Shown: in pieces, positions 29,936 to 42,058 of the stretch
How the letters are laid out: every line of letters starts with the position of its first letter
Numbering within the stretch: the first letter of the stretch is position 1
NCBI RefSeq assembly: GCF_000814905.1
Contig: NZ_JXAG01000042.1
Coordinates: forward strand, 62,001-126,000
DNA: 64,000 nucleotides
Direction: 5' to 3'
Source: Enterobacter sp. Bisph1
Lineage (GTDB): Bacteria > Pseudomonadota > Gammaproteobacteria > Enterobacterales > Enterobacteriaceae
Program-made: the position numbers and the translations under genes
Notes under the pieces: generated by a model
What the model saw: the letters and a program-made list of their open reading frames with translations, nothing else
Told to the model about the DNA's origin: nothing
Databases searched by the model: none

Positions 29936-31771
29936 TTACATGCGTGAACGAAACAGCGCGTCCAGCCCGCTGCGCCGCTCGGTGCGGGTCGCTATCGCTT
30001 GTCCCAGCACGCGTTCATCGGCATACAGGGATAAGCGCTTACGGGCGCGGGTGATAGCGGTATAGACCAGCTCACGCGTCACCACCGGCACAATGTGTTG
30101 CGGCAGGATCAGCGCCGCGTGATCGAATTCCGACCCTTGCGATTTATGCACCGTCATCGCCCAGGCGGTGTCATGTTCCGGCAAGCGGCTTGGCAACACC
30201 GGTTTTATCTCGCCGTCCGGCATCGTGAACCAGACGCGCATCCCCTGCCCTTGATCCAGCGCGATGCCGATATCACCGTTAAACAGCCCCAGCGCCGAAT
30301 CGTTGCGTGAAATCATCACCGGCCGCCCGTGATACCAGCGCGAGTGCGGGAGGCGGGAAATAAGCCCCTGACGCACCATCGCTTGCTCCAGCCGCTCATT
30401 GAGCCCGCTCACGCCAAACGGCCCTTCGCGCAGCGCACAGAGCAACTGGTATTCACCAAAGGCCTCAATCACCGCCTGCGGCGCGGCCTGCTTTTTCACA
30501 GCCGAGAGAAAGTGGCGATAGCCCGCAAGGGCATCGTCAATCATATCCTGATACTCTTGCGCGCTTTGCAGGGGCTTACGTTCAATATCGCTAAAACCCT
30601 GCTGAAAGACGGCCTGGGTGGCGCGTTTATCGCCGCGGTTGACGGCGGCGGCGAGCTGGCCGATGCCGGAATCACTGCCAAAACGGTAGCTTTTTTGCAG
30701 CAGGCACAGGCTGTCATGCAAACCGCCTTTTTGCACCTCGCCTGGCGGAACCGTAGTGCCGGTCAGACGTGATAGCTGCGCCGCACGTTCAGGGCTGTAA
30801 CCGACGTTAACCCATGCACAAATATCCCCCAGCACCGCGCCCGCTTCCACCGAGGCCAGCTGATCGCGGTCGCCGAGGAAGATCACTCGCGCCCGCGACG
30901 GCAGGGCATCAATTAAGCGCGACATCATCGGTAAATCGATCATGGAGGCTTCATCGACCACCAGTACATCCAGATGCAACGGGTTACCCGCATGGTGGCG
31001 CATCCGCTGGCTGCCGGGCTGAGCACCCAGCAGACGATGTAGCGTACTGGCCTCGTCCGGCAGCATCGCTTTCAGACGCGCATCCAGCTGTAGCTGGCGT
31101 AATGCATTACCGAGGGATTCCGTTAAGCGCGCGGCGGCTTTACCCGTCGGTGCGGCAAGGCAAATCCGGCATTTGTCGCCATCCACCATCTGTACCAGGG
31201 CGGCGAGCAGTTTCGCCACGGTGGTGGTTTTTCCGGTCCCCGGCCCGCCGGAAATTACCGAAATCCGCCGCGTGAGCGCCACGGCGGCGGCTACTTTCTG
31301 CCAGTTGATATCGGCTTCTGTGGCGGCGGGAAATAGCGTTTCCAGCGTCTGCATCATGCGCGCTTCATCTACCCCGGCAAGCAGCGCTTGTTCAGCAAAA
31401 AATTCCGCTACCCTTCGTTCGTGGCACCACATCCGGTTCAGGTAGAGCCGGGAATCCGTCAGGATCATCGGCGCGGCGGCTTCATTTTCACTAACGGCAG
31501 GCGAAGCCAGCAGGGTTTTCTGCCAGTCATCCGGGTTATCGGCGAGGGCGAATAATTCCTTAAACAGCGGCGAGTCTGTGCCGAAGATCTCCGACGTCAG
31601 GCGCGACAGCGGCAGGCAAACGTGCCCTTCTCCGGTATCGTGACTGAGCAACGCCGCCGCCAGCATCACGGCGGGCTCCTGCTCGGTCGCGACCGTCAGG
31701 GCGAACTGGACATCCAGCGGGCGCAATAGCTTTTGCGCCACCGCCTCCTGCAATAATTTTTGCATACTCAT
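29936..31771 (-). CDS. recD: Exonuclease V alpha subunit RecD
   Basis: 611 residues (608 in E. coli). The SF1 helicase Walker [11 protein letters not shown] is near residue 170; [13 protein letters not shown] (motif II), GDRDQL (III) and [11 protein letters not shown] and [10 protein letters not shown] (V-VI) follow. RecD is the fast 5'-to-3' motor of RecBCD. It is last in recC-ptrA-recB-recD and overlaps recB by 4 bp. It converges on argA, 30 bp away. Confidence 0.98.
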   Translation of the reverse strand: MSMQKLLQEAVAQKLLRPLDVQFALTVATEQEPAVMLAAALLSHDTGEGHVCLPLSRLTSEIFGTDSPLFKELFALADNPDDWQKTLLASPAVSENEAAAPMILTDSRLYLNRMWCHERRVAEFFAEQALLAGVDEARMMQTLETLFPAATEADINWQKVAAAVALTRRISVISGGPGTGKTTTVAKLLAALVQMVDGDKCRICLAAPTGKAAARLTESLGNALRQLQLDARLKAMLPDEASTLHRLLGAQPGSQRMRHHAGNPLHLDVLVVDEASMIDLPMMSRLIDALPSRARVIFLGDRDQLASVEAGAVLGDICAWVNVGYSPERAAQLSRLTGTTVPPGEVQKGGLHDSLCLLQKSYRFGSDSGIGQLAAAVNRGDKRATQAVFQQGFSDIERKPLQSAQEYQDMIDDALAGYRHFLSAVKKQAAPQAVIEAFGEYQLLCALREGPFGVSGLNERLEQAMVRQGLISRLPHSRWYHGRPVMISRNDSALGLFNGDIGIALDQGQGMRVWFTMPDGEIKPVLPSRLPEHDTAWAMTVHKSQGSEFDHAALILPQHIVPVVTRELVYTAITRARKRLSLYADERVLGQAIATRTERRSGLDALFRSRM

Positions 31772-34700
31772 GGCAAGACCTCTGGCGCAACGCCTGTGAA
31801 CAGGTCGTCCATTTGGCTAATCAGTTCAATATCAGGGCGAATGGTGAATATCCCCTGCTGCGGGTTTTGCGCATCCACGCCGCGTAAAAAGAGATAAATC
31901 ACGCCGCCAAAATGGCGCTCATAATCGTAATCGGCAATACGATGGCGCAAATAGCGGTGCAGCGCCAGGGTATAGAGCTGATACTGCAGGTCATAACGGT
32001 GCGACTGCATCGCCGCCGCCATTGCCGCTTGCGTGTAGGCTTCCGCGCTCTCGCCAAGCCAGTTGGATTTATAATCCAGCAGGTAATAGCGCCCGTTATG
32101 GCGAAACACCAGATCGATAAAGCCTTTCAGCATACCGCGCACATCGCGGAAATCCAGCGGCGGGCAGCCCGCCGACAGGGGATCGTAGCGCCGAATCAAG
32201 CTATCAAGGGCATCGGCGCTGAGCGTGGCGCTAATCGGCAGGTAAAACTCCATCTCGACCTGTTTCTCTTTATTGCTCAAGCGGCTCAGGGAAACACCGG
32301 TTTGCGCCAGCGGCGCGGTCAGCACCGCCTCTATCCAGCGGCTTATTACCGGCTGCCAGTGCGCTTCATAGCCACCGGCCAGCAGTTTCGCCTCAACCCA
32401 GGCGTCTGATACCGGCTGGGTAAAATCCAGATCTTCAAACAGGCTATGCAAGAAGGTGCCCGGCGCTGCGCCGCGGGGAAACTGGTGCGGCGTCAATACC
32501 GGCTCAGGCAACACTTCTCGCTCCCCAGCGGCGTCGATATCGAGCCTCGGCAGCAGATCCTGAGCGATACCGTGGGCGCGCTGCTGCAGCCCGGAATAGC
32601 TGGTCACACGCCAGTCATCGATAATGCGCCGGGTGACGCTGCGTACGCTTAAGCTCGGCGCGTCTGTTTGCGGCAGCTGCCAGCGCTCAGTATCCGGCAT
32701 ATCAGGGGTACTCAGGGCAATATCGTCATTGCAGAACTGCTGTAAGACGTTACGCAATGCGTTGGCATCCAGCGCTTCGCCTTGTTGCAGCAGCCGCCCA
32801 AGCGCGCTCTGGTGAAAGTCGCTGGTGCCGGCTTTTTCACCCCGCCGACGAAACAGGGGCGCAATGCCTAAACTGCAGTGCCAAATCGAACGGGTCAACG
32901 CGACGTAGAGCAAGCGCAGATCTTCGGCCAGGCGCTCCGCTTCCGCCAGCGCGACGCTCTCCTCGGCGTGGCTGAGATCGAGTACGGCGGCAAAGGAGTC
33001 GCGATCGTGGTAGAAGCCCTGATCCTGGATGCGGAAATTGGCGATAAACGGCAGCCAGACCAGCGGATACTCCAGCCCTTTCGACTTGTGAATAGTGACG
33101 ATTTGGACCAGATGTTTATCGCTCTCCAGACGTAACTGCTCGCTGGAGGCATTAGCATTTGGCTCGGCGATACGCTGCGCCAGCCAGCGGGTCAGTGCAT
33201 GCTCACTCTCCAGCTGTGTTCCCGCTTCCTGCAACAGCTCGCTGATATGCAGCATATCCGTCAGCCGCCGTTCGCCCCCCGGCGTGGCGAGCAGATTTTC
33301 CGCCACCTGCCGTGCGCCCATTAAGGTGCGCAGCATCGCCATCACGCCGCGTTTTTGCCACAGTTCGCGATAGCGGGAAAACTCTTCGACAATCTCATCC
33401 CATGCCAGCTCGTTCTGATTAAGCGCATCGATATCCAGCGCGGTCAGCCCCAGTAGAGAGGTTGCCAGCGCGCTGCGTAGAGCACTTTCACGCTCGGGCG
33501 CAAGCACCGCCTGCAGCAGCCACAGCAGTTCCTGCGCTTCAGGCGTTTCGAATACGCTGTCGCGGTTAGAGAGATACACCGACGGGATGTTTAATAAGGT
33601 AAGGGCATCGCGGATAAGCGAAGCTTCATGGCGGCTGCGCACCAGCACGGTGATATCCGACGCTTTTACCGGGCGCACGTTATCTTCGGTATACAGCAGC
33701 GCCTCGCCCTGCTGCCCGGCATTAAGCAGATCGCGGATTTGCGCGGCACAGAGCTGCGCCATAAATCCCTGATAATCGCCCACGCTGACGCCATCCCCGT
33801 CCATCAGCCACAGCTTCATTGCCGGCTGCGTTTCGCCCTTAAAGGTGAAGCGTAAGCCCGCTTTTTGCGGGGCAGATTTGACCGGCAGAAACGGGATCTG
33901 ACGGAACATAAACGCGTCTTCCATCCGGCTGAACAGCTGGTTGACGCTGGCAATCATCCCCGGCGCTGAACGCCAGTTGGTATCCAGGGTGTAGCGGGCG
34001 CTCACTTCGTCGCGCGCTTTCATATAGGTGAAGATATCCGCACCGCGAAAAGCGTAGATAGCCTGTTTCGGGTCGCCAATCAGTAGTAAACCGCACTCCG
34101 GCTGATTCAGCCAGATACGGCTAAAGATACGGTACTGTTGCGGGTCGGTATCCTGGAACTCATCGATCATCGCCACCGGGAAACGGGCGCGGATGGCCGC
34201 AGCCAGCGCTTCGCCGTTCGGGCTTCTTAATGCGTCATCAAGGCGGCTGAGCATATCGTCAAAGCCCAGCTCGCCACGGCGGCGCTTCTCTTTCGCCACC
34301 ATGTCGCGGATTTCCCGCATCGCGCTGGTCAGCACCAGATCGTTGAGGGTTAACGATTGTGCCAGCAGGTTTTCAATGGTGACAAACAGCGGATGCTCAG
34401 GTGCCGCGCCCCCTGGTTTAGTACGCTCGATAAGAAAAGACTGGGCGAATTTTTCCAGCGCGTCCGGCAACAGATAGCCGCGCGTCGCTTCCTGCGCCCA
34501 GGCAGAAATCTTCTCGATCCACTTAGCCTGGTTGCCACGGTTGAACTTGCGCCGGTCAATGCCTGAATTTTCCAGCAGCGGCTCAAGTTCGCTGACGGCA
34601 GCGTTCCACTGACCTTTTACCTCATCGATGCGGGTAATAATTTGCTGATGGCGAGAGGCCAGCGTTTCATCTGCCGCCGGCGGGACTTTGATTTGCGGCG

Positions 34701-35316
34701 CTTCGCCGTGCAAATAGCGATCGATCGCTTTCAGCAGATCCTGCGGCCCTTTCCACGAGGCATGGATAACCTCGGCGATCTCGCGAGGCAGCGGATAACA
34801 GTGACGACGCCAGAAATCCGCACAGGCCTGGTAACGCAGCAGGGATTCATCTTCCAGCAGCTGCAGTTCAAACAGCATGCCGGATTCAAAGGCGTTCAGG
34901 CTTAACATGCGCTGGCAAAAGCCGTGGATGGTAAACACCGCGGCTTCGTCCATTTGCCGCTCAGCCAGCAGCAACCACTGCGCCGCCTGCTGCTTGTCAT
35001 CAATCTCATTGAGCAGGCTCGCGTAGAGCGGGTTTTCGGTGCTGTCGCGCAGGCAGGCGATACGAAGTTCGTGGATATTGCTACGAATGCGGCCGCGCAG
35101 TTCTTCTGTCGCGGCCTCGGTAAAGGTCACCACCAGCAGCTCTTCCACGCTGAGGGGGCGCGGGAAGGCGGCGCTGCCGCCTAACCCTAACAGCAGCCGC
35201 AGATAGAGTGCGGCAATGGTATAAGTTTTCCCGGTGCCCGCCGAGGCTTCAATCAGGCGCGCACCGGTAAGCGGCAGGCGCAGGGGATCAAGGGTCTCAG
35301 CGGTCGTTTCTCTCAT
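31768..35316 (-). CDS. recB: Exonuclease V beta subunit RecB
   Basis: 1182 residues (1180 in E. coli). The N-terminal 3'-to-5' helicase has [34 protein letters not shown] and [12 protein letters not shown]. The C-terminal nuclease domain has [11 protein letters not shown] and [10 protein letters not shown] with the metal-binding Asp, Asp and Lys. RecB loads RecA after Chi recognition. Its start overlaps the end of ptrA by 20 bp. Confidence 0.98.
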   Translation of the reverse strand: MRETTAETLDPLRLPLTGARLIEASAGTGKTYTIAALYLRLLLGLGGSAAFPRPLSVEELLVVTFTEAATEELRGRIRSNIHELRIACLRDSTENPLYASLLNEIDDKQQAAQWLLLAERQMDEAAVFTIHGFCQRMLSLNAFESGMLFELQLLEDESLLRYQACADFWRRHCYPLPREIAEVIHASWKGPQDLLKAIDRYLHGEAPQIKVPPAADETLASRHQQIITRIDEVKGQWNAAVSELEPLLENSGIDRRKFNRGNQAKWIEKISAWAQEATRGYLLPDALEKFAQSFLIERTKPGGAAPEHPLFVTIENLLAQSLTLNDLVLTSAMREIRDMVAKEKRRRGELGFDDMLSRLDDALRSPNGEALAAAIRARFPVAMIDEFQDTDPQQYRIFSRIWLNQPECGLLLIGDPKQAIYAFRGADIFTYMKARDEVSARYTLDTNWRSAPGMIASVNQLFSRMEDAFMFRQIPFLPVKSAPQKAGLRFTFKGETQPAMKLWLMDGDGVSVGDYQGFMAQLCAAQIRDLLNAGQQGEALLYTEDNVRPVKASDITVLVRSRHEASLIRDALTLLNIPSVYLSNRDSVFETPEAQELLWLLQAVLAPERESALRSALATSLLGLTALDIDALNQNELAWDEIVEEFSRYRELWQKRGVMAMLRTLMGARQVAENLLATPGGERRLTDMLHISELLQEAGTQLESEHALTRWLAQRIAEPNANASSEQLRLESDKHLVQIVTIHKSKGLEYPLVWLPFIANFRIQDQGFYHDRDSFAAVLDLSHAEESVALAEAERLAEDLRLLYVALTRSIWHCSLGIAPLFRRRGEKAGTSDFHQSALGRLLQQGEALDANALRNVLQQFCNDDIALSTPDMPDTERWQLPQTDAPSLSVRSVTRRIIDDWRVTSYSGLQQRAHGIAQDLLPRLDIDAAGEREVLPEPVLTPHQFPRGAAPGTFLHSLFEDLDFTQPVSDAWVEAKLLAGGYEAHWQPVISRWIEAVLTAPLAQTGVSLSRLSNKEKQVEMEFYLPISATLSADALDSLIRRYDPLSAGCPPLDFRDVRGMLKGFIDLVFRHNGRYYLLDYKSNWLGESAEAYTQAAMAAAMQSHRYDLQYQLYTLALHRYLRHRIADYDYERHFGGVIYLFLRGVDAQNPQQGIFTIRPDIELISQMDDLFTGVAPEVLP

Positions 35317-38197
35317 CTTTCTCGATCATCTTCGGTAAGGTTTGCTGCAACGCGCTGGCGCTATCCCAGACCTTCCACCCCTGCGGTCGGGCATAATCCA
35401 CTTTTCCGCTTTGGCTTCCGGAGATCTGCGACAGGATCGCCATACCTTGCGGCTCGACCACCGCCTGGTGGAAGAAGTCGGCAAGTTTTTGCGGCGTCAG
35501 CAGTTTTATCTGAGCCACTACTTTATCACGCGAATCAAAGCGCATATTACCGCGATCGAAATCTTTGCTAAATTTGGCCGCCTCTTCGCTTAAGGTTTGC
35601 GGCGCCTGGGTCATTTGCGTTATTACCCCTTGCTGGAGCTGGGCAAACTCGTCCGGCTTCAGCGCCCGCAGCTTCGCTTCTGCCGTCGGGAAGAAGGCTT
35701 GATAGCGCTGCCAGAGATAGGCTGGCTGTTTATCATTGCTTTGCAGTAAGAACCCCAGCCCCCACTGACGACCAACGCTGGTCGGGAAGGCAAATACCGC
35801 ATAACCCAGCTGTTCTTCGGTACGCAGTTGGTTATAGAACCACGGCTGGACGATTTGCCCGAGCATGGCGCTGTAGGCCGAACTGCTGAACTCGTCAAAG
35901 CCGGTGGGCACAAACACTGCCGCAAGCGCGGAGTCGGTGCTGTTACCCGCTTTTTCAAAGCTCACGTTCTGCTGCTTTTCCACGACAACGTTCTGATTGC
36001 GACACCAGACGCTGCCGTTAGCCGCCAGCTGCTGCTGGACGTCATGGCCGAGATCTTTTGCCTGCTGCTCGCTGAGGTTACCGACGACCAAAAACTCCGG
36101 GCGCGCATTGCTCTTCAGCGCATCGCGATAGTGCAAAATATCCTGCAGGGTGATGGACGGCAGCAGCGCGCGGCGATCTGCCCGCTGAAAATAGGGCACC
36201 TGCGAAAGCATTTGAATGGGCATGATCGCCTGATCGAAGGCTTTGCCTTTTTCAGCCGAATCGAGCATCAGCGCATACCAGGATTTGGCCTGGGCCAGCT
36301 GCTCTTCCGTCGCCGTGTAGCTGAAATAGCCCGCCAGCAGCGCCTTGAAAAGCTGCGGTAGACGCTGGGTGTAACCATTGGCGTTAAGCATCAGACCATT
36401 ATTGGCATTGGTCGAGAAGCTGATGCCGCCGACCGCCGCCTGGTTGCTGAGCTGATCAAGGGCCAGCCCCGCCAGATAATCATTGAGGGCAAACATCACC
36501 TGATTTTTGGCGCTGTCCATCGCCTGCGGATTGCGCAGCACGACGCTGACGTCCGCTTTCGGTTCGCTGGCGAAGTACTGGCTTGGCGTGTAGATCACGC
36601 GCAGGTTCGGTTCATCGACAATCAGTTCAGGATGATCGTACTGCTTAGCGGTTTTGATCAGGGTGAAATCATCGGGAATATAGGGGTTCAGCTCCGGGAC
36701 TTTAAGCGCAATCGCGCTCTGGCGTTTCTGCCAGTCGGCGAAGGTGTCGGCACTAATTTTATTTACCTGATAAGGTGCCTGGACAAAATAGGCGGTTTTG
36801 TCATGGGGTTCATCGGGGCTGATGTACCAGATACGGGCGTTCTGCGGCGTCATTTCATCAAGGCGCGCCTGCACCGCTTTGGCATCGAACTGGTCGGCAA
36901 TATTCACCGAGTCCAGCGTATGGGCAACAGGTACGCGGATCATGGTATCCGCCAGCCACTCAACATAGTCCATATCGCGGGTAATGGAGGGATAACGGAA
37001 ATCGAGATCGAGGATATGCGCCAGCTCGTCAAAATAGCGCTTATCTACCCCTTTTTCGCGCAGCAGCTGCAGGTAGCTGAATATGGCGGCGACCACTTCG
37101 TCACGTCGGGCCTGACCTTTATCAGTTAAGGTGGCGGAAATAGCCAGCACGCCGCTGTTGCCGTTAACCACCGGATCGGAATCACCGCGGATCCCTTCCA
37201 CCAGCCCCTGACTCTGCAGCCAGTCCGAGAGCGTGCCCGGGCTACGGTTGCCAATCAAATAGGTAATGAGCTCGTCCGTTTTGCTGCGAAACGCTGGGGT
37301 GTTGTTATCAATACGAAACTCAACGCGCAGTACCTTACGTGGCACGGCCGGAACGTAATGAATGATGATCCCTTTCTGCGCATCGGTCACCACAGGAACG
37401 GTGATTTCCGGCTTTTCAAGCCCCTTATTCGGCACGCGACCATAGGTCTCGACGGCGATTTTCGCCAGATCCGTCAGCGGGCGGTTACTGTAAATCACCG
37501 CCTTCATCAGGTTTGCCGAGTAGTATTTATCGCGGAAGTTCAACAACGCGGTGTGCACCGGGCTGTCCGGCTTATCGCTTAAGGTTTCGAGGTTACCGCC
37601 GGAGAAGCGCGCGCCGGGATGCGCCGGGTTAATGGTTTCGGCGCTGACCTGCGCCATCCGCATGCCGTCCCGGGTACGCGCCATTGTCAGTTCGGCATTC
37701 ACCGCGTTACGCTCGCGCTCAACGTATTTTTTGTCCAGCATCGGTGCGGCAATAGCATCGGCTAACCGATCAACGGCACCTTCCAGCGCATTGTTTTCCA
37801 CTTCCAGGTAGTAAGCGGTGCGATAAGGCGCGGTACTGGCATTATGGCTACCGCCATGCAGTTTCAGGTATTCGGCGAGGCTTTCGGGCTGCGGGTATTT
37901 TTTCGACCCCATCAGCGTCATATGCTCAAGGAAATGGGCCAGCCCCGGATGGGCATCGGGATCTTCCAGCGAACCAACGGGTACCACCAACGCAGAGAGG
38001 GATTTCACCGCCTGCGCATCGGAAACCAGCAGCACCACCATACCGTTATCAAGGCGGATAGCCTGATACTGGCGGGTGTCTTTGTCGCTTTTACGGATGG
38101 TTTCCTGAACAGGTTGCCAACCGGTATCTGCCTGACTGAAGGAAGCCCAGAGGGCGAAAAACAGGATTAACGCTTTTAACCAGGTGCTGCGGGGCAT
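35297..38197 (-). CDS. ptrA: Periplasmic protease III (pitrilysin)
   Basis: 966 residues (962 in E. coli). A signal peptide ends at SQA. The inverted zinc motif HFLEH is at about residues 88-92, with the third ligand downstream in ERNAVNAE. An M16 metallopeptidase of the insulysin type that degrades small peptides in the periplasm. It lies between recC and recB without a known role in recombination, as in other enterobacteria. Confidence 0.98.
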   Translation of the reverse strand: MPRSTWLKALILFFALWASFSQADTGWQPVQETIRKSDKDTRQYQAIRLDNGMVVLLVSDAQAVKSLSALVVPVGSLEDPDAHPGLAHFLEHMTLMGSKKYPQPESLAEYLKLHGGSHNASTAPYRTAYYLEVENNALEGAVDRLADAIAAPMLDKKYVERERNAVNAELTMARTRDGMRMAQVSAETINPAHPGARFSGGNLETLSDKPDSPVHTALLNFRDKYYSANLMKAVIYSNRPLTDLAKIAVETYGRVPNKGLEKPEITVPVVTDAQKGIIIHYVPAVPRKVLRVEFRIDNNTPAFRSKTDELITYLIGNRSPGTLSDWLQSQGLVEGIRGDSDPVVNGNSGVLAISATLTDKGQARRDEVVAAIFSYLQLLREKGVDKRYFDELAHILDLDFRYPSITRDMDYVEWLADTMIRVPVAHTLDSVNIADQFDAKAVQARLDEMTPQNARIWYISPDEPHDKTAYFVQAPYQVNKISADTFADWQKRQSAIALKVPELNPYIPDDFTLIKTAKQYDHPELIVDEPNLRVIYTPSQYFASEPKADVSVVLRNPQAMDSAKNQVMFALNDYLAGLALDQLSNQAAVGGISFSTNANNGLMLNANGYTQRLPQLFKALLAGYFSYTATEEQLAQAKSWYALMLDSAEKGKAFDQAIMPIQMLSQVPYFQRADRRALLPSITLQDILHYRDALKSNARPEFLVVGNLSEQQAKDLGHDVQQQLAANGSVWCRNQNVVVEKQQNVSFEKAGNSTDSALAAVFVPTGFDEFSSSAYSAMLGQIVQPWFYNQLRTEEQLGYAVFAFPTSVGRQWGLGFLLQSNDKQPAYLWQRYQAFFPTAEAKLRALKPDEFAQLQQGVITQMTQAPQTLSEEAAKFSKDFDRGNMRFDSRDKVVAQIKLLTPQKLADFFHQAVVEPQGMAILSQISGSQSGKVDYARPQGWKVWDSASALQQTLPKMIEKDERNDR

Positions 38198-38350
38198 TCA
38201 CGAACCTCATCATTAACTTTTCCGGCTTGCCCGATAACGCTCGGGACAACCCGTTCATTTCGTGCCGGCTGAGCCAGCACGCTTGTTATATCAGTCCGTG
38301 ACCGTCGCGCATGATAATGGATGCCTCCATTTCGCGCAATTTTTATACCG

Positions 38351-41300
38351 TCATTCGGACTGGTTGTGTCGATAAAGCGGTAACAGGAAACGCTGCGCCT
38401 GCCGGGTAATTTCTGCGTAGTACTCCGGCTCAAGGGTTCGCCACAGACGCTGATACCAAACATCCTCGCCTTCACCGCGCACCATCATATTGCCTTCATA
38501 GGCCTGCAGAAATTTACTTTGCGCTTTTTGTAACGTCTCCTCGTCCTTTAACATGGCATCATTTGCCGCGTCATAACAGACTTTTATCCACGCCCCCCCG
38601 CTTTCTGGCAGGACCAGCAGCGGTTTTGCCATCCCTTGTTTAAAGCCTTCAATCATTGTCGCCAGGTACGCCAGCGCTTTATCGGCAGGCAGCGCCGGGA
38701 AACACCACTGCCCTTCTTTACGAACCAGCAAACGGCTGGTGCCGGTTCCACCGCTGGCACAATAGACAAGATGTTCCAGCCAAAGTTGCACCCCTTGCGC
38801 AACGTTCAGCAGCGCCGGACGCCAGCGTAATAACCCGTCAGGCTGCACCCGCGGCAGCCAGCCGGTGAGATGCACCCCAGCGCAGTGCAGATCGATTTCC
38901 ATGCTTTCAGCAGGCTGGCGATACTCAATGACGCGATCGGCAAGCTCCTGCATCTCCTGACATTGCGTTTCCCAAATGATTTCACCGAATGCCCCATAGG
39001 GCAGCACGCCCGCTGCCCGGTAGCGGCGAAACAGTTTGTCCGCATCTTCCTGATCCACCAGCGTATTTAATAGCTCGTGGTTAAGCTGGAAACGGCTCAG
39101 GCCGTCGAGAATAAAGGGTTCCGCATCGGGGATTTCGCTCTCTTCCGGGCGGAAATTAACCCGCAGGCGCATCTGGAAAAAGGCGCGCACCGGATGCGAC
39201 CAAAACCGCTGCAGCTGTTCAAAAGTGAGCGTATCAAACGACAGCTCATCGAGTGTTTGAATAAACGCCGCGTGGGCTTCGCCCTGCGAGCTGGCGGCTG
39301 GCAACCAGTCGCGGACATAGCTTTGCCACTCATCATGGGTATAGTTTGCCGGGTCGAACGGCATGCGCGTATGCAGATGGGTGATATGCGCCTTCACCCG
39401 CCGTTCGCTTTCATCGCAGTTGCGCAGCGCATCGCCAGGTAAATAGTGGCTCTGACCGATGTAATCCACCAGCTCCTGCACCAGTACCGAGGGGTAACGC
39501 TCTTTATTGTCCTGAATAGAGCGGCCAATGTAGCTGATATAAAGCTGCTGCTGGGCTGAGATAAGCGCTTCCAGGAACAGATAGCGGTCATCATCCCGGC
39601 GGCTGCGATCGCCACGCTGCGGCTTCTGACTCATCAGATCAAACCCCAGCGGCGGCAGCGCGCGGGGATAAACGCCATCGTTCATCCCCAACAGGCATAC
39701 CACCTTAAAAGGAATGGAGCGCATCGGCATCAGCGTGCAGATATTGACGGGCCCGGCGAGGAAACGCTGGCTGATGCGTTCCTGATCCAGCCGCTGCGCC
39801 AGTTCATCACGCAGTAAAGAGAGCGGGATCGCTTCGTGGTAGTTTGCCCCCGCGCCGTGAGCAATAATCTCCTGCCACTGCTGCTCAATTAACGCCAGCG
39901 CGGCTTCAGTGTCGGGATCCGGCAGGAAAAAGTCATTGAGCATTTCGCGGCATACCGGAAGCCACTCTTCCAGCGGCCTCGCCTCGGCAAGCCCGCGCCG
40001 CCAGAGATTGAGCTGCATCAGCAGCGATGCCAGGTGCCCGACCAGCTCGGCGATAAGCCCGCTGGATTCGTCATAGGGTAAAATGGACTGCCACTCTCCC
40101 TGACGACTCTCCATGGCATACCCCAGCAGCATGCGCGTCAGGCCAAATTGCCAGGTATGCTGCCCCGTTGGCGGCAGCTCCAGCTCCCGTACGTTATCGT
40201 CATCCATGCCCCAACGGATGCCGGATTCATTGACCCACAAGCGCAGATAGCGCAGGCCCTCTTCGTTGATATTAAAACGCGCCGCGAGTACCGGCACATC
40301 CAGTAGCGCCAACACATCTTCACTGACAAAACGGCTATCCGGCAGCGACAGCAGGCTGAGAAACGCCTGCAGCGCCGGGTGCGCCTGGCGCGCGCGGCGG
40401 TCGGAAATAGCATAAGGAAGATAACGATCGCCGCTGGCGCTGCCGAATACCGCCTGAATAAACGGGCTATAGCTGTCGATATCGGCGACCATCACCACGA
40501 TATCGCGCGGCGTAAGCTCGGGATCCTCTTCCAGCATCGTCAATAACCGGTCATGGAGGATCTCCACTTCGCGCTGCGGACTATGGCAAATATGCACCGT
40601 CACGCTGCGATCGTCGGCATTGAGGAGCCGTTTTTTGTCACTGCGGGAAAATTCTTCCGCCGTGACGCCAGCCACTGCGCCATTTTGCAATTCCAGAATG
40701 TCGTATTTCAGATTTTGTAACAGCGAGCCGGGCGTAACATCGACGAACGCATCCAGCTCCTCATAGCGCTCCATCCCTGCCAGCAGAAAGATATTGTCCC
40801 GTCCAAGCTTGCCCCACGAAGCCAGCAACGGATTTCCCACCTCCTGCTCGCCCTCGGCGTTAAACAGACCTTCCGCGTTTTGCGTATCGCGGAACAGGGG
40901 AAGCAGACGGTTTTCCCGATGGTGGCGACGGTTACGGGTGATGAGCTTCGCCAGAAAGGCGGGATCTTTTATATCGCCCCAGTAGTAGCGACAAGGGTTG
41001 GTAAACAGCAGATGGACATCGATATGTTTACCCAGCGCCTGTAACGCCTGCAAATAGATCGGCGGAAGCGCCGAGATGCCGCAAATAAAGACCCGCGAAG
41101 GCAAACCGGCGGGCGGTTCAGTGGCCGTTTCCAGCTTATTAATAAAGCGTTGATAGAGATTGGCGCGGTGCCAGTGCGGCTGTCCAAGCGCAGCGGTATG
41201 TTCGACCAGCGCGCGCCACAGCGGTGCCTGCCAGCGCTGGGCTTCATCGAGCCCGTCGATAAGTCCCCCCGCTTCCCAGCGCGTCAGCCATTCCGGGCGG

Positions 41301-41722
41301 TAGACCAGATATTGATCGTACAGATCCGCCACCCGTGAACAGAGCTGGAACAGTTTGCGCTTATCGTCGTCATCGTTGAGATAGTGGCGCAGCATGGTGA
41401 ACTCTTCGTCCTCAAGCATGCCGGGCAACAGCGACATCAGCTTCCAGCTCATGCTCTGCTTGTTAAAGGCGCTCTCTTTTGGAATGTCATCCAGGACGGT
41501 GACAAACATATCCCAGATAAAGCTTGCCGGCAGCGGGAAGGTAATATTCGCTGCAATACTAAATTTTTGCGCCAGCGTCATTTGCAACCATTGCGCCATG
41601 CCGGTGCTTTGCACCAGCACCACTTCAGGCTCAAAGGGATCGTCAAGCCGGTCGTGCTCGACAATAAACTCCATCAGTGCTTCAAGCACATCCAGACGAT
41701 TGGAGTGGTAAACCCTTAACAT
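38351..41722 (-). CDS. recC: Exonuclease V gamma subunit RecC
   Basis: 1123 residues (1122 in E. coli). Inactive helicase- and nuclease-like folds; recognisable blocks are VLVQSTGMAQWLQM at the N-terminus, VFICGISALPP and MRSIPFKVVCLLGMNDGVYPR. RecC threads the 3' strand and recognises Chi. The gene follows ppdC by 12 bp and is 153 bp upstream of ptrA. Confidence 0.98.
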   Translation of the reverse strand: MLRVYHSNRLDVLEALMEFIVEHDRLDDPFEPEVVLVQSTGMAQWLQMTLAQKFSIAANITFPLPASFIWDMFVTVLDDIPKESAFNKQSMSWKLMSLLPGMLEDEEFTMLRHYLNDDDDKRKLFQLCSRVADLYDQYLVYRPEWLTRWEAGGLIDGLDEAQRWQAPLWRALVEHTAALGQPHWHRANLYQRFINKLETATEPPAGLPSRVFICGISALPPIYLQALQALGKHIDVHLLFTNPCRYYWGDIKDPAFLAKLITRNRRHHRENRLLPLFRDTQNAEGLFNAEGEQEVGNPLLASWGKLGRDNIFLLAGMERYEELDAFVDVTPGSLLQNLKYDILELQNGAVAGVTAEEFSRSDKKRLLNADDRSVTVHICHSPQREVEILHDRLLTMLEEDPELTPRDIVVMVADIDSYSPFIQAVFGSASGDRYLPYAISDRRARQAHPALQAFLSLLSLPDSRFVSEDVLALLDVPVLAARFNINEEGLRYLRLWVNESGIRWGMDDDNVRELELPPTGQHTWQFGLTRMLLGYAMESRQGEWQSILPYDESSGLIAELVGHLASLLMQLNLWRRGLAEARPLEEWLPVCREMLNDFFLPDPDTEAALALIEQQWQEIIAHGAGANYHEAIPLSLLRDELAQRLDQERISQRFLAGPVNICTLMPMRSIPFKVVCLLGMNDGVYPRALPPLGFDLMSQKPQRGDRSRRDDDRYLFLEALISAQQQLYISYIGRSIQDNKERYPSVLVQELVDYIGQSHYLPGDALRNCDESERRVKAHITHLHTRMPFDPANYTHDEWQSYVRDWLPAASSQGEAHAAFIQTLDELSFDTLTFEQLQRFWSHPVRAFFQMRLRVNFRPEESEIPDAEPFILDGLSRFQLNHELLNTLVDQEDADKLFRRYRAAGVLPYGAFGEIIWETQCQEMQELADRVIEYRQPAESMEIDLHCAGVHLTGWLPRVQPDGLLRWRPALLNVAQGVQLWLEHLVYCASGGTGTSRLLVRKEGQWCFPALPADKALAYLATMIEGFKQGMAKPLLVLPESGGAWIKVCYDAANDAMLKDEETLQKAQSKFLQAYEGNMMVRGEGEDVWYQRLWRTLEPEYYAEITRQAQRFLLPLYRHNQSE

Positions 41723-41734
41723 ATACGCTCCTGA

Positions 41735-42058
41735 CTACTGACTGTTGGGGCAAAATAATCTCACCATGTTCCCCTGCCTACCCGCGGGTGAGGTCACGGT
41801 AACGTTGATGCTGACACATCCCCCGCTGGTTGTCTGCCCCCGCTGAACGTGCCAGCCCGGCGGCAACGGCGAGGCTTCGGATTGCGCCTGCTCCCAGGCA
41901 TAGCGCCAAAGCTGTCGCCACTGGCTTGCGGAGGTGAACCCGGAAGCCAGCGCCCGATGATACCCGCCAAGGGCGGTAACGACCATGACCATTAACAACA
42001 TGGCAAGCAGGACTTCCGTCAGGCTAAAGCCGTGCTGTTTGTTTATGGCGGCAGACAT
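41735..42058 (-). CDS. ppdC: Prepilin-type protein PpdC
   Basis: 107 residues. The ATG at 42058 follows a strong AAGGAGG site, preferred over an earlier in-frame start. A type III signal, KQHGFSLTEVLLAML, is cleaved after Gly with Phe as the new first residue and Glu at +5, then a single hydrophobic helix and a short globular part with two Cys. It is a minor pseudopilin; it may prime assembly of type IV or type II secretion pili. It overlaps ygdB by 16 bp. Confidence 0.9.
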   Translation of the reverse strand: MSAAINKQHGFSLTEVLLAMLLMVMVVTALGGYHRALASGFTSASQWRQLWRYAWEQAQSEASPLPPGWHVQRGQTTSGGCVSINVTVTSPAGRQGNMVRLFCPNSQ